In this document: positions 50,729 to 60,065 of the stretch, in pieces
Position numbering within the stretch: position 1 is the stretch's first letter
Layout: every line of letters begins with the position of its first letter
Assembly: GCF_030766935.1 (NCBI RefSeq)
Contig: NZ_JASERL010000010.1
Span: 62,001-126,000 of the forward strand
Origin: Streptomyces sp. KL109B
Lineage (GTDB): Bacteria > Actinomycetota > Actinomycetes > Streptomycetales > Streptomycetaceae
Reading direction: 5' to 3'
DNA length: 64,000 bases
Notes under the pieces: model-generated
Told to the model about the DNA's origin: nothing
Database searches by the model: none
What the model saw: the letters and a program-made list of their open reading frames with translations, nothing else
Translations under genes and position numbers: made by a program

Positions 50729-52649
50729 GCAATCCAGGCTCATTACAGGTGATCCGGAAGGGAGGCACGCCGGAGCGCCTGTACGCCGGCTCGCCCCGCG
50801 TCTCCGCATGGAGCGCGGCCATGACCGCGGGCCAGGCCCCCTTCTGCCACCAGGACAGCTGACGCTCCCGAATCGCGTTCACCGGCCCCCAGGTGGGTGG
50901 CATGTCCTTCCAACTCAGCCCGTGCCGCAGCCGGTGCAACATCCCGTTGAACTGCTCGCGGATGTCGTACTTGCTCGTGAAATGGCGCTTGGTGAAGAAG
51001 GGGAGAAGCACATCGAGAACCGTCTGCCACTCCTCACCCGTGGGGGCGGGTGGCACCAGAGTCCCCGTTTTTTCGTGCCACTCACCGACTGGGCACCTGA
51101 CCCCCTGCTTGTACAGGGCCTCACGCGTCGCGCAATGCACTGCTACGCCGAACGCCTCCAACAGCCCGCACACCTGGTCGGGCCGCAGGGGCGCGGCTCG
51201 GGAGGCGCCGGTCGCGATGGCGTCGAGCAGGTCGTCACGCCGCGTGTCGTGCGCCTCCCGCCCGGCGAGCCACTCTGCTGCCACCGCCCGCTGGCGGTGC
51301 AGGTCGTCAAGCTCCTCCTGCAAGCGCTCGGCAGCGGCCTGCAGCATGGCCGGAGCGACTCCTGCCGCAAGGTATTCCGGCACCTTGCGCAGCAACAGTT
51401 CCTCGTGCCCCTCGATGGCCCGGTCGATCTCCCGCATTCGCCGCTCGTATTGATCCCGCTCCCCGGACACAGCCGCATATCGCTCCCGAACCGCGGCTTC
51501 GGCCAGACCCTTGTTGTCACAGAGCAGGACGAACAGTTCGTCCAGGACAGCCGCTTCGATCTCGTCGGCCCGCAGATTGAGTTCGTGACACAGTCCCGTC
51601 AGCCGTCCTCGACACCGATACACCCGGCGTTCACCCTCGGTCGCCCCGACGTACGTCTCACCGCACTCCCCGTACAGCCGACCGGAGAGGGCGTAGACAC
51701 GGTCGCCGCGGCGGCCGTTCTGGAAACCCGTCCTCCGGAGCGCCGCCATCAGTTGCCCGGCCCGCTCACGCGTCAGGATGGGGGGCACGCCGATCCTCAC
51801 CGGAGCCCCGTGAAGCGGATCGCCACCCTCCGTCCGGCGGGTGGTATTGCGTGAGGCCCCGCGACTCGTCTTCCGGTACACCACGTATCCCTGGTGAATG
51901 GTCTCGGCGCTCAGCCGGGCACGAAGGTTCGCCGCTTCCCAGGGCCGACCACTTCGCGTCGGCATTCCCCTCTTGTTGAGCTCGGCCGCCGCCTGGGCGC
52001 AGTTCATGTCCTGGTCGATCAACAGCGCGGCCGCGACGCTGATCACCGCCGACTCCCGATCGTCCGTGACGAGAACGGACAGAACCCTGCGTCCGTCGTT
52101 GGTGTCCACCATGTCGGAGTCGATTCGGTACCCGTAGGGCGCCGGTCCAGCCGGCCAGCCTCCGTAGGAGATCGTCGATTCGCGGCCCGCGACGGTGCGT
52201 TGCCGGATCCGGCGCCATTCCATGTCCGAGTAGGCGACGTGCCGACGAAACTCGGCCCACCCCGCTTCGGTACTCGTATCGATTCCTTCCAGAACCGAGA
52301 CGAGGTGGACACCCAGGTCCGCCATGTCCCAAGCCCACTGGTACGCGGCTCGGGCCGTCCTTCCCAACCGGTCCACGCTCGAGACGAGGACCCGATCGAA
52401 GCTGCCGGAGCGGGCAGCACGCACCAACCGCTCGAGGCCCGGCCGAAGTTCCCCCACCCCCGATACGGCTTCGTCCGTGTACTCACCGACGTATTCGACA
52501 TCCGGACGGGCGGCGAGCCAGGCCTTGCAATGTTCGCCCTGTTCTTCCAGGCCGGACCCTTCGAGTTGGCCCGATGTCGACACGCGGCGGTACGTGACCA
52601 CCCTCAGTTGTCCTTCAGCGGCCGTAAACGGGGATGCCACAATGGCCAT
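50724..52649 (-). CDS. Large serine recombinase with a transposase-like C-terminal domain
   Basis: 641 residues. The resolvase domain has the catalytic S24 in TYRRVSTSGQLEGSGLEEQ and the arginine motif SSVDRLGRTARAA. The recombinase domain (about 180-270), a short cysteine-containing zinc-ribbon-like part (YGECGETYVG then YRCRGRLTGLC) and a coiled coil follow. The last 90 residues read like the N-terminal part of IS5-type transposases (DUF4096): REQFNGMLHRLRHGLSWKDM then PPTWGPVNAIRERQLSWW. This tail is unusual for a serine recombinase. The ATG at 52649 follows GAGG by seven bases. It stands alone, with no other phage genes, between the rpf and P450 genes. Confidence 0.82.
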   Translation of the reverse strand: MAIVASPFTAAEGQLRVVTYRRVSTSGQLEGSGLEEQGEHCKAWLAARPDVEYVGEYTDEAVSGVGELRPGLERLVRAARSGSFDRVLVSSVDRLGRTARAAYQWAWDMADLGVHLVSVLEGIDTSTEAGWAEFRRHVAYSDMEWRRIRQRTVAGRESTISYGGWPAGPAPYGYRIDSDMVDTNDGRRVLSVLVTDDRESAVISVAAALLIDQDMNCAQAAAELNKRGMPTRSGRPWEAANLRARLSAETIHQGYVVYRKTSRGASRNTTRRTEGGDPLHGAPVRIGVPPILTRERAGQLMAALRRTGFQNGRRGDRVYALSGRLYGECGETYVGATEGERRVYRCRGRLTGLCHELNLRADEIEAAVLDELFVLLCDNKGLAEAAVRERYAAVSGERDQYERRMREIDRAIEGHEELLLRKVPEYLAAGVAPAMLQAAAERLQEELDDLHRQRAVAAEWLAGREAHDTRRDDLLDAIATGASRAAPLRPDQVCGLLEAFGVAVHCATREALYKQGVRCPVGEWHEKTGTLVPPAPTGEEWQTVLDVLLPFFTKRHFTSKYDIREQFNGMLHRLRHGLSWKDMPPTWGPVNAIRERQLSWWQKGAWPAVMAALHAETRGEPAYRRSGVPPFRITCNEPGLL

Positions 52650-52860
52650 GTGCAGTCCTCTCGCGACTGTTCCGACCTCGGGGTGGTAGGACACCGCCGA
52701 GGCTGTCCGGCCCTGGAGTGCTCGCTCCGGGGCCGGTTCACATCGCTCACGCTACGTGACCACGCACACACGCATGGCGCATTCGGGAATCATCCCCGAC
52801 TTCCTGTCCGATCCGGCGAATTCACCTCGCGTACAGCCGGACCGAGCATCAGCCGCTCGC

Positions 52861-54153
52861 CTACGGATCCCGTCGGTCCCCCTGCGGAGCGAAGGACACC
52901 GGCAGGCTTCTGAGTCCGCGCATGATCAGGCCTCCGCGCCAGCGCAGCTCTGCTGGGTCCGCCGCGAGTTCCAGGTCGGGGAAGCGCTCCAAGAGGGTCG
53001 CCAGGGCGGTACGGGCCTCGAGGCGGGCGAGCGGGGCGCCGAGGCAGTAGTGGATGCCGTGGCCGTAGCCGAGGTGAGGATTGGTGCGACGGTCCAGGTC
53101 CAGTACGTCGGGGTGCTCGAAGCGGGCCGGGTCCCGGTTGGCCGCCGCCAGCACCACGAGCACGGGCTCCCCGGTCGCGATGTGCTGCCCGCCGATTTCC
53201 ATGGGCTGGGTCGCGAAGCGCCACGTGGCGAACTCCACCGGGCCGTCGTAGCGCAGCAGTTCCTCGACCGCCGCGTCCAGGACCGAAGCGTCTCCGCGTG
53301 CGGCTGCCGTCCGGAAGTGCCGCATCTGTTCCTGGTCTCTCAGCAGGGCATACGTACCGTTGCCGATCAAGTTGACCGTCGTCTCGAACCCAGCCAGCAG
53401 CAGTACGAAGCACATGGCGGCGGCCTCGTTCTCGGTGAGGTGCTCGCCGTGGTCGGAGGCTCGGATCAGGCCGGAGATGAGGTCGTCGGCACCCTCGTTC
53501 CCGTCGAGCGCCGCACGCTTGCGGTGGATCAGGTCGGCCAGGTAGTTCCGGATCCGCTTCACCGCCCGCCCGACCCCGCCCCGCGGCCCCCCGCCGTGCC
53601 GGATCATCATGCCCGCCCAGTCGCGGAAGTCGTCCTGGTCCTCGCGGGGGACGCCGAGGAGGTCGCAGATGGCGTAGATGGGGAGGGGGAAGGCGAAGTC
53701 GTGGATGAGGTCGGCTTCGCCCTTGGTCGCGAAGGCGTCGATGAGGTCGTCCGTCAACTGCTGGACGCGGGGGGCGAATTCGGCGACGCGGCGCGGGGTG
53801 AAGGCCTTTGAGACGAGGCGGCGCAGGCGGGTGTGGTCCGGCGGGTCGATGTTGAGGAGGTGGGTCATCAGCTCGGCCTTGCGTTCGCCGGGGATGCCCG
53901 TCTTGCCCTTGGCGTGGGACGGACCGTCGTGGTGGTCCGCGTTCTTGCTGAGCCGTTGGTCGGCGAGCGCCTGGCGGGCGTCCGCGTAACGGGTGACCAG
54001 CCAGGCCTCGACGCCGCTCGGCAGCGTGGTGCGGTGCACGGGGGCGTGCTCGCGCAGCCAGGCGTAGGAGGGGTAGGGGTTGGTGGCGAACTCGTGGGTG
54101 AAGAGTTCGGGCGGGGTGGGCGCGGTGGGCGTCGGGGCGGGGCTTTCGGTCAC
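52861..54153 (-). CDS. Cytochrome P450, CYP107 family (CYP107U1-like)
   Basis: 430 residues. The oxygen-binding motif is LLAGFETTVNLIGN, the ExxR motif EELLRY, and the haem loop HLGYGHGIHYCLG with the haem cysteine C370; Tyr replaces the usual Phe in two places of the loop. It is a soluble class I P450 needing ferredoxin partners. Its place after the rpf genes matches CYP107U1, a P450 conserved in Streptomyces and tied to aerial growth and sporulation. The GTG at 54153 overlaps the previous stop by four bases (GTGA), so it is coupled to the large protein upstream. Confidence 0.88.
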   Translation of the reverse strand: MTESPAPTPTAPTPPELFTHEFATNPYPSYAWLREHAPVHRTTLPSGVEAWLVTRYADARQALADQRLSKNADHHDGPSHAKGKTGIPGERKAELMTHLLNIDPPDHTRLRRLVSKAFTPRRVAEFAPRVQQLTDDLIDAFATKGEADLIHDFAFPLPIYAICDLLGVPREDQDDFRDWAGMMIRHGGGPRGGVGRAVKRIRNYLADLIHRKRAALDGNEGADDLISGLIRASDHGEHLTENEAAAMCFVLLLAGFETTVNLIGNGTYALLRDQEQMRHFRTAAARGDASVLDAAVEELLRYDGPVEFATWRFATQPMEIGGQHIATGEPVLVVLAAANRDPARFEHPDVLDLDRRTNPHLGYGHGIHYCLGAPLARLEARTALATLLERFPDLELAADPAELRWRGGLIMRGLRSLPVSFAPQGDRRDP

Positions 54154-56567
54154 CCGTCGACGGTATCCGCATGCGGCGGGGTGAGCTGTCCGAGGGCGAG
54201 CTGCGCACCGTAGTTGCCCCGGTCGGCGGCCCGCTGCAGCCAGGCCGTCCGCTTCTCCGGGTCCTTGATGCTCAGACCCATCCGGTACGCGGCTTCGGGG
54301 TCGCCCCCTTTGTCGCCCCGTTTGTACGCGGCGAACGCGCCCTTGGCGTCACCCTGGCGGTGCTTGAGGATGCCGAGGACTGTGTCGGCCGGGGCGTGCC
54401 CCGCGTCGGCGGCCCGCGTGAGGAACTCCTCGGCCTCCTCGTCGTGGCCGCCCTTGTCGCAGAGGAGAACGCCGAGGTAGTACTGCGCCTGGGTACTACC
54501 CTTGTCGGACGCGTACCGATACCACGGTTCGGCCTCGTCGACGTTGCCCCAGTCCTGGAGGAGGCCGCCGATGCGCAGGGCGGTCGAGTTGGATCTGCGG
54601 TGCTGCCAGGCCGCGAGGTAAAGCTGCATCGCCTCGGACTCCCGGCCGGGGGCACCGGCGATGAGGTCGCCGAGGGCCGCGCCGTGCACAGGCAGCTTCC
54701 CAGTCACATCGGTGAGAAGTTCCTCGGCGCGAGCGCGGTAGTACCGACCGAGTCGGATCGCGGCCCAGTTCATGCCCTGGGCCGCAGCCTTCTCCAAGTA
54801 GGGGGCAGCCTCGGTCCTGCGGCCGTTCCGGAACAGCGCATGGCCGAGCGCGGACTGGGCGTCCGCCACACCCGCGTCTGCGGCCTGCCGCAGCAGGCGC
54901 TCCGCCTCGGGGCCGAAGGGAAGTATCTCGCCCAGCTCGCTGGCGGCCTCGATGTCCCCGGCCTGGGCTCGCGGGCGCAGCACCGCGCCGAGGGCGTCGA
55001 CTACCGCACGCTCCTCGGGTGAGTCCCGGAGGGTCCATTCGTACACCTCCCGCATTCGGTCCGGGGGTACCGGCTCCCGGGCCGTCCGCAGTTCCCCCGC
55101 GACCAGCGCACCGTGCGCCCGCCAGGTGTCCGGTTCATGCCCCGGCACCAGAAAGCCGAACTCTCCGATCCGCGCCCGGGCCGCCCACTGTGTCGTCTCC
55201 GGCGCCCCGATCCCCTCGAACAGGTCGAGTGGTACCGCTTTCGCGTACCCGCTCCGCGCCACGTCGAGCGCGGCCCGTACGACCGCGACGCCGTCCGGAT
55301 CGTCCTTGAGCGCACTGAGCCGCTGCCACTGCTCGTACAGCAGGTGCCCGAGCGCCAGGTACGCGGCCGGGTTGACGCCGTCGGTCCACAGATATGCCTC
55401 GTATGCACGCGGATCCTCAGTCCGCGCGGCGAGGCGCGCGAACTCCGACTCGCTCCATTCCCACGAGAGTTCGACCGTCTGGGCGTGGCCGATGACCCGG
55501 TCGCCCGGTGTCGAACCGGCCCTGCGCTCGTAGTACGCGTCGACGTCCATCGTGGCGAGAACGCTCACACCGAGCCCCGCGAACCGCCCCAACAGGCTTG
55601 GTTCCAGGCCGCGTTCACCGAGGTGCTCCCCGATGTCGTCGAGCCACAGCAGATACCGGCCGGACCTCCCCCTGAGGGCGGCGAGCAGCCCCCGGAGGTC
55701 GGCGCCGCGCTCGGGTGCGTAGAACTGGTACCCGTCCATGTGGTGCGCCGCGTGCCAGGCCGTGTGCGAGACACCGGTGACCGGCTTGCCGAGGAGCAGG
55801 ACAAGGCCGTGCCCGGCGAGCTTCGCGGCGAGTTCGGCGTCGCAGTCGCGCGCGACGTACGGCGGGATGTCGGGCAGGCCCGGGGCCCGGCGGGTGGGGC
55901 GCACTCCGAATTCGGCGGGCTGCACCTCATGGACGGGACGCCAGTCCGGGGTGCCGGGGGTGGTCCCGAAGTGCTGGTGGACCGTGCCGATCCGGTCGGA
56001 CTGGATCACGGAGTGGTGGGTGCCGCCGGTGACGGTGTTGGCGGTTCCGGCGATACCGGGAGTTCCGGAAGTTCCGGGGGGTCCGGAAGTTCCGGGGGGT
56101 CCGGTGGTCCCGGTGGTCCCAGCAGTCCCGGCGGTTCTGATCGTGACCAGGGCCGGGGCGCCGGAGTCGGTGGTCGGGGTCGGGGGCGTGGTCGGGGTGA
56201 TGGCGGAGGCGGTGGGCTCGGGACCGTCGACGTCCGTCGGCGCGGACACGGCCGGGGCCGGGGCCGGGGCCGCGAGTCCCGCCAGTACCGCGCGCAACCA
56301 GCCCTCCAGGCGCATGTCGTTGAGCACGGTGCGCAACAGGCTGGCCCGCCACTCGTCCTCGACGGCGGACCAGAGTCGCTCTCCCCGGCGGATGCCGTCC
56401 ACGTCCGCGTCGAAGGCCAGCTCGGCCCGGTCCGCGTCGCCCGCCTCCCGGTAGAACTCCGTGAACGCGCCACGGACCCGCGGCCAGACACCCGGCAGGT
56501 CCGACCGCATCGCGGCCACGATCCTGCTCGCGCCCTCGGCGGCCAACTCCGCCAACTCCCGCTCCAC
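54150..56567 (-). CDS. NTPase-like/Sel1-repeat protein with collagen-like region and amyloid-type motif
   Basis: 805 residues in four parts. (1) A helical domain, 1-100. (2) A collagen-like segment of G-x-x triplets at about 142-176 (GPPGTSGPPGTSGTPG), then a motif at 177-201: N177, G181, V187-I-Q, I193, V196, which fits the N-x-V-x-G ... V-x-Q ... I-x-x-V pattern of bacterial amyloid signalling sequences. (3) An ATPase-like domain from about 235: LVLLLGKPVTGVSHTA lacks the Walker A lysine (G265-V266-S267); YLLWLDDI (305-312) is a Walker B. (4) From about 470, TPR/Sel1-like repeats to the end. It resembles STAND-type signalling proteins of conflict systems. GTG start. Coupled to the P450. Confidence 0.72.
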   Translation of the reverse strand: MERELAELAAEGASRIVAAMRSDLPGVWPRVRGAFTEFYREAGDADRAELAFDADVDGIRRGERLWSAVEDEWRASLLRTVLNDMRLEGWLRAVLAGLAAPAPAPAVSAPTDVDGPEPTASAITPTTPPTPTTDSGAPALVTIRTAGTAGTTGTTGPPGTSGPPGTSGTPGIAGTANTVTGGTHHSVIQSDRIGTVHQHFGTTPGTPDWRPVHEVQPAEFGVRPTRRAPGLPDIPPYVARDCDAELAAKLAGHGLVLLLGKPVTGVSHTAWHAAHHMDGYQFYAPERGADLRGLLAALRGRSGRYLLWLDDIGEHLGERGLEPSLLGRFAGLGVSVLATMDVDAYYERRAGSTPGDRVIGHAQTVELSWEWSESEFARLAARTEDPRAYEAYLWTDGVNPAAYLALGHLLYEQWQRLSALKDDPDGVAVVRAALDVARSGYAKAVPLDLFEGIGAPETTQWAARARIGEFGFLVPGHEPDTWRAHGALVAGELRTAREPVPPDRMREVYEWTLRDSPEERAVVDALGAVLRPRAQAGDIEAASELGEILPFGPEAERLLRQAADAGVADAQSALGHALFRNGRRTEAAPYLEKAAAQGMNWAAIRLGRYYRARAEELLTDVTGKLPVHGAALGDLIAGAPGRESEAMQLYLAAWQHRRSNSTALRIGGLLQDWGNVDEAEPWYRYASDKGSTQAQYYLGVLLCDKGGHDEEAEEFLTRAADAGHAPADTVLGILKHRQGDAKGAFAAYKRGDKGGDPEAAYRMGLSIKDPEKRTAWLQRAADRGNYGAQLALGQLTPPHADTVDG

Positions 56568-56606
56568 ACAAGCCCCCAGACCCGCGAACGACTAGGGGCA
56601 ACGGTA

Positions 56607-57653
56607 CTAACCTCCCAGCCCCTCGGCGCCACGAACCGCGTCCCGGTACGCCCGCGCGGCGGCCCGCAGCGCCGCCTCCGGGTCGACGCCCTCCGCTTCG
56701 GCCCGCAGCGCCAGCGCGAGCAGCTCGTAGCCGATGTTGTCGTCGCCCGCAGGCACCGGCACGTCGAGGCCCGCCGTGCGGACGCGGGAGCCGAGTTTGG
56801 CGGTGAGGGCGAGGGCGGGCTGGCCGAGGGGAACGCCGTCGGTGACGGAGGCGCGGCGCTTGGCCTCGCCCTTCTTGCGCAGCCAGATCTCCCGGACCTC
56901 CTCCGGGGTGGCGGCGCTCTCGTCCCCGAAGACGTGCGGGTGGCGGTGGATGAGCTTGTCGACGATGCCGCCCGCGACGTCGTCGATGGAGAAGGGCTCG
57001 GCGTCCTCGTCGTCCTCGTCCTGGCCGGTGGCCTCCTCCGCGATGCGCGCGTGGAAGACGACCTGGAGCAGTACGTCGCCGAGTTCCTCGCGCAGTTCGT
57101 CCCTGTCGTCCGTCTCGATGGCCTCCACCAGTTCGTACGCCTCCTCGATGGCGTACTTGGCGAGGTCCTCGTGGGTGCGCAGCTTCGACCAGGGGCAGGC
57201 GTGGCGGATGCGGTCCATGACCTGGACGAGGTCGAGGAGGCGGGCGCCCGGGAGGTCGTACGAGCCGGGGAGCAGTTCGAGGGACGGCATCTGCTCGCGG
57301 CCGGATCCGGCGAGCCGCGCCAGGCCGTCCGTGAGCCGCTGGTCCCCCTCCGCCGTGGCGAGCACGACGAGGGTGCGGCCGCCGTCGGCGCAGCGGTCGA
57401 CGAGCTCACGGGCGGTGGGCGAGGCGACCGTGACCCGGACGCCCGCGTCCTTCAGATACGGCAGTTGCGGGTGCGCGGCGTCGGCGCACAGCACCTCGTC
57501 GGCGGTGCGCAGTGTCTCCCACGCCTGCCAGGACAGCAGGCCGGGGGCGACCCGGTGGCTGGTGGTGAGCAGGACGACGCGGCCGGCGGCGGCGCCGGTC
57601 CCGGCGGTGGCGGCGGCGGTGGCGTGGGGGTCGAGCGCCTCGGGTTCGTTCAC
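56607..57653 (-). CDS. mazG: Nucleoside triphosphate pyrophosphohydrolase MazG
   Basis: 348 residues. The MazG domain (about 145-260) shows DRIRHACPWSKLRTHEDLAK and the metal-binding EExxE motif in YAIEEAYELVEAIETDDRDE, followed by LREELGDVLLQVVFHARIAE. The N-terminal 130 residues resemble a tetrapyrrole-methylase-like domain fused to MazG in actinobacteria. It hydrolyses non-canonical or excess NTPs to NMPs. The GTG at 57653 is chosen; a GTG at 57686 is possible. Confidence 0.85.
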   Translation of the reverse strand: MNEPEALDPHATAAATAGTGAAAGRVVLLTTSHRVAPGLLSWQAWETLRTADEVLCADAAHPQLPYLKDAGVRVTVASPTARELVDRCADGGRTLVVLATAEGDQRLTDGLARLAGSGREQMPSLELLPGSYDLPGARLLDLVQVMDRIRHACPWSKLRTHEDLAKYAIEEAYELVEAIETDDRDELREELGDVLLQVVFHARIAEEATGQDEDDEDAEPFSIDDVAGGIVDKLIHRHPHVFGDESAATPEEVREIWLRKKGEAKRRASVTDGVPLGQPALALTAKLGSRVRTAGLDVPVPAGDDNIGYELLALALRAEAEGVDPEAALRAAARAYRDAVRGAEGLGG

Positions 57654-57701
57654 CCCTCGAACGTAACCCAGGCCACTGACAACCACGCCGCCCGCCGGGT
57701 G

Positions 57702-58388
57702 CTACGCGGTCTGTTGCTCCGCGGCCGGTTCCTTCGTGATCTGCTTGAGCCACGGGGTCTTGCCGTCGACCCGGCTGTTCTTCGTGACGTCCCAGGTGCC
57801 GTAGCGGGGGTTGAGGTCGACGTTCAGTTCCTTGGAGGCGCCGGAGAGCGCCTTCCAGAAGACGGCCTTGCCCTGCGGGGTCTGCATGTTCGCGCCGAGC
57901 GCCGTCGCCAGCTTCTGCGCCTCGATCTCGGTGCGCAGGCTCTCGGTGAGCCGCTTCGGCGGGATGTTGTACTGCTGCAGCCAGGCGACCTCCAACTGCT
58001 GGGCGCCGCCCGCCTGTTGTTCCAGGCCGGCCCGCATGCTCTGCATCTCCTTGCGGGTGACGGTGACACCGGCGTCGGTGGCGGCGCGGTGCAGGACGCG
58101 GTCGAGCACCATCGTGTGCAGCGTGTTGCGGGTGAGGCCGCCGGTCTTGGCGATGGCCTGTTCGTACTGCGCGGAGTCCTTGATGGCGGTCTGCTGCGCG
58201 TCCCGCACCTCGTTCACCCGGCTCTCCAACTGCGAGACGGTGATGCGCTGGCCGCCGACGACGGCCGCGGCACCGGGGTGCGCTTCGCTGCCGCAGGCGG
58301 TCAGGACGGGGACCGCGGCGATGGCGGCGGCGGACAGGACGAGCGCGGTGCGGCGGCTACTGGTACGGCGGCTGTCGCGGCGGTGCAA
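57702..58388 (-). CDS. SurA N-terminal-domain lipoprotein
   Basis: 228 residues. A signal peptide with a twin-Arg-like start ends in the lipobox LTAC. The rest matches the SurA N-terminal chaperone fold (ISVSQ-type entry: GQRITVSQLESRVNEVRDAQ, then YNIPPKRLTESLRTEIEAQK). It probably helps secreted proteins fold outside the membrane; the isomerase domain is absent. The TTG at 58388 follows GGAGG by five bases and is the best start. Confidence 0.78.
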   Translation of the reverse strand: MHRRDSRRTSSRRTALVLSAAAIAAVPVLTACGSEAHPGAAAVVGGQRITVSQLESRVNEVRDAQQTAIKDSAQYEQAIAKTGGLTRNTLHTMVLDRVLHRAATDAGVTVTRKEMQSMRAGLEQQAGGAQQLEVAWLQQYNIPPKRLTESLRTEIEAQKLATALGANMQTPQGKAVFWKALSGASKELNVDLNPRYGTWDVTKNSRVDGKTPWLKQITKEPAAEQQTA

Positions 58389-58529
58389 GGTGGCCTCCCT
58401 GCGAAGAGTTTGTGCGTCGGTGCACAAAGTCCGGCGTTGATCGATGTTAGGCAGTGACCGCTTGCTAGGCCACCTATTCGACAACGATTCGCCGTGGTTC
58501 AGGTACCGGAGGTACTTGAACGGGGGGCG

Positions 58530-60065
58530 TCAGCCGCGGACCTGGCCCAGCCATTGCAGCGTGCGTCGCACCTCCGCCGGGAACGGGTGCCCGGGGCCGT
58601 GCAGCCGCTCGGAGTCGTGCAGCAGGCGGTTCAGCGTGGCGTGGGCCGCTCCCCTGTCGCCCACCGCGAGCAGCAACTGGCCGATGCGGCGGCGTACTTC
58701 GAGGGCGAGGCGCTGGTCCGTGGTCGCGTACTGGTTCTCGTAGTACGGGAGGAGGGAGCGGTATTCGGCGAGCGCGGCGGCCGGTTCGCCGAGGGCTTCC
58801 AGGCACTGCGCGGCCTCGTAGCGGAACTGGAGGGACTGCGGGTCGGCGTGGCCGGCCTCGGCGGCGCGTTCGTCGGCGAGGCGGCGCAGTTCGGGCAGGG
58901 CGCGGCGGTACTGGCCGTCGTCCATGAGTGTGGCCGCGTACTGCTTGCGCAGGGTGCGGACGACGGGTGAGTGCTCGCCGTGCTGGGCGGCGGCCGTGGG
59001 CAGGATCGCGCCGAGGATGTCGACGGCCTGCGTGATGCGGCCCTCGCCGAGCAGCACCTTCACCTCGTCGACGGCCCGTGCCACGTCGGGGCGGTCGCCC
59101 TGGACGTCGGATCCGGCGGGCTGGGGGGCGGGGGTGACGGCGCGGTCGGGCCAGGGGGCGTGCGGGCGCAGGAAGGGGCGGGTGGGGTCGAGCGGGCGGC
59201 CCGTCGGGGCGCCGCGTGCGGGGAGCAGCGGGAGCAGTTCCTCGTACGTCTGCTGGGCGGAGGCCGGGCGGTCCTGCGGGTCCTTGGCGAGCAGGCGCAG
59301 GACCAGGTGTTCCAGGGGCTGGGGCACTTCGGGGCGCAGGTGGCGGACCGGGGTGGGGGCTTCGTAGAGGTGGCGGTGGAGGATGCCGAGGGCGGTGGTG
59401 CCGGCGAACGGCACGTCTCCGCTGAGGAGTTCGTGCAGCAGTACGCCGAGTGCGTACAGGTCGGTGTACGGGCCGACGGCGCCGCCCATGGCCTGCTCGG
59501 GCGCCATGTAGGCGGGGGTGCCGATGGGTGAGCCGGTGTGGGTGAGGCGGGTGGTGTCGGTGTCGAGGACGGAGGCGACGCCGAGGTCGAGGACGGTGAG
59601 CGTGCCGTCCTTCTTCACCATGACGTTCCGTGGCTTGAGGTCGCGGTGCACGATCGGCACGGCGTGCACGGCGGAGAGCACGGCGCACAGTTGCGCGGCG
59701 ATCGCGACGGCCCACTGCCAGGGGAAGGGGCTGTGCTCGGCGAGGTGGTCGGCGAGGTCGGCGCCGTCGATGTACTGCATGACGAGGTAGAGCTCGTCGC
59801 CCTCCGCGCCCGCGTCGTGCACGGTGACGAGGCCGGGGTGGTCGACCTGGGCCGTGACCCGGCATTCGCGCAGGAAGCGGTGGCGCAGTTCGTCGGCCTC
59901 GGCGCCCGCGACGCGGTCGGGGCGCACCAGTTTCACCGCGACGCGGCGGTCCAGGCGCTGGTCGTACGCCGTCCAGACCTGGCCCATGCCGCCCTGGCCG
60001 ATGAGCGTGGACAGTTCGTAGCGTCCGGCGACGACGCGGGCGCCGGGCTGAGGCCGGCCGGTCAC
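58530..60065 (-). CDS. Ser/Thr protein kinase with TPR domain
   Basis: 511 residues. The kinase domain (about 15-270) has the Gly loop LIGQGGMGQVW, the lysine VAVKLVR, catalytic HRDLKPRNVMVKKDG, DLG replacing DFG, and APE in GTPAYMAPEQAM. From about 330 the protein has TPR-like helices, probably for partner binding. No membrane span is present. The GTG at 60065 overlaps the stop of the membrane protein by four bases, so the two are coupled. Confidence 0.87.
   Translation of the reverse strand: MTGRPQPGARVVAGRYELSTLIGQGGMGQVWTAYDQRLDRRVAVKLVRPDRVAGAEADELRHRFLRECRVTAQVDHPGLVTVHDAGAEGDELYLVMQYIDGADLADHLAEHSPFPWQWAVAIAAQLCAVLSAVHAVPIVHRDLKPRNVMVKKDGTLTVLDLGVASVLDTDTTRLTHTGSPIGTPAYMAPEQAMGGAVGPYTDLYALGVLLHELLSGDVPFAGTTALGILHRHLYEAPTPVRHLRPEVPQPLEHLVLRLLAKDPQDRPASAQQTYEELLPLLPARGAPTGRPLDPTRPFLRPHAPWPDRAVTPAPQPAGSDVQGDRPDVARAVDEVKVLLGEGRITQAVDILGAILPTAAAQHGEHSPVVRTLRKQYAATLMDDGQYRRALPELRRLADERAAEAGHADPQSLQFRYEAAQCLEALGEPAAALAEYRSLLPYYENQYATTDQRLALEVRRRIGQLLLAVGDRGAAHATLNRLLHDSERLHGPGHPFPAEVRRTLQWLGQVRG

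Noticed and set aside
50500..52860. Integrated element around the recombinase
   Set aside because: I looked for matching direct repeats (att sites) between 50500-50760 and 52690-52860 and for cargo genes. None was found, so only an orphan recombinase is claimed.
52861..54153. The P450 as part of a biosynthetic gene cluster
   Set aside because: No synthase, ferredoxin or tailoring genes are nearby. Synteny points to the conserved CYP107U1 instead.
55113..58457. 1114-residue plus-strand frame
   Set aside because: Antisense to the Sel1 protein, mazG and the SurA-like gene; GC-rich shadow without domains.
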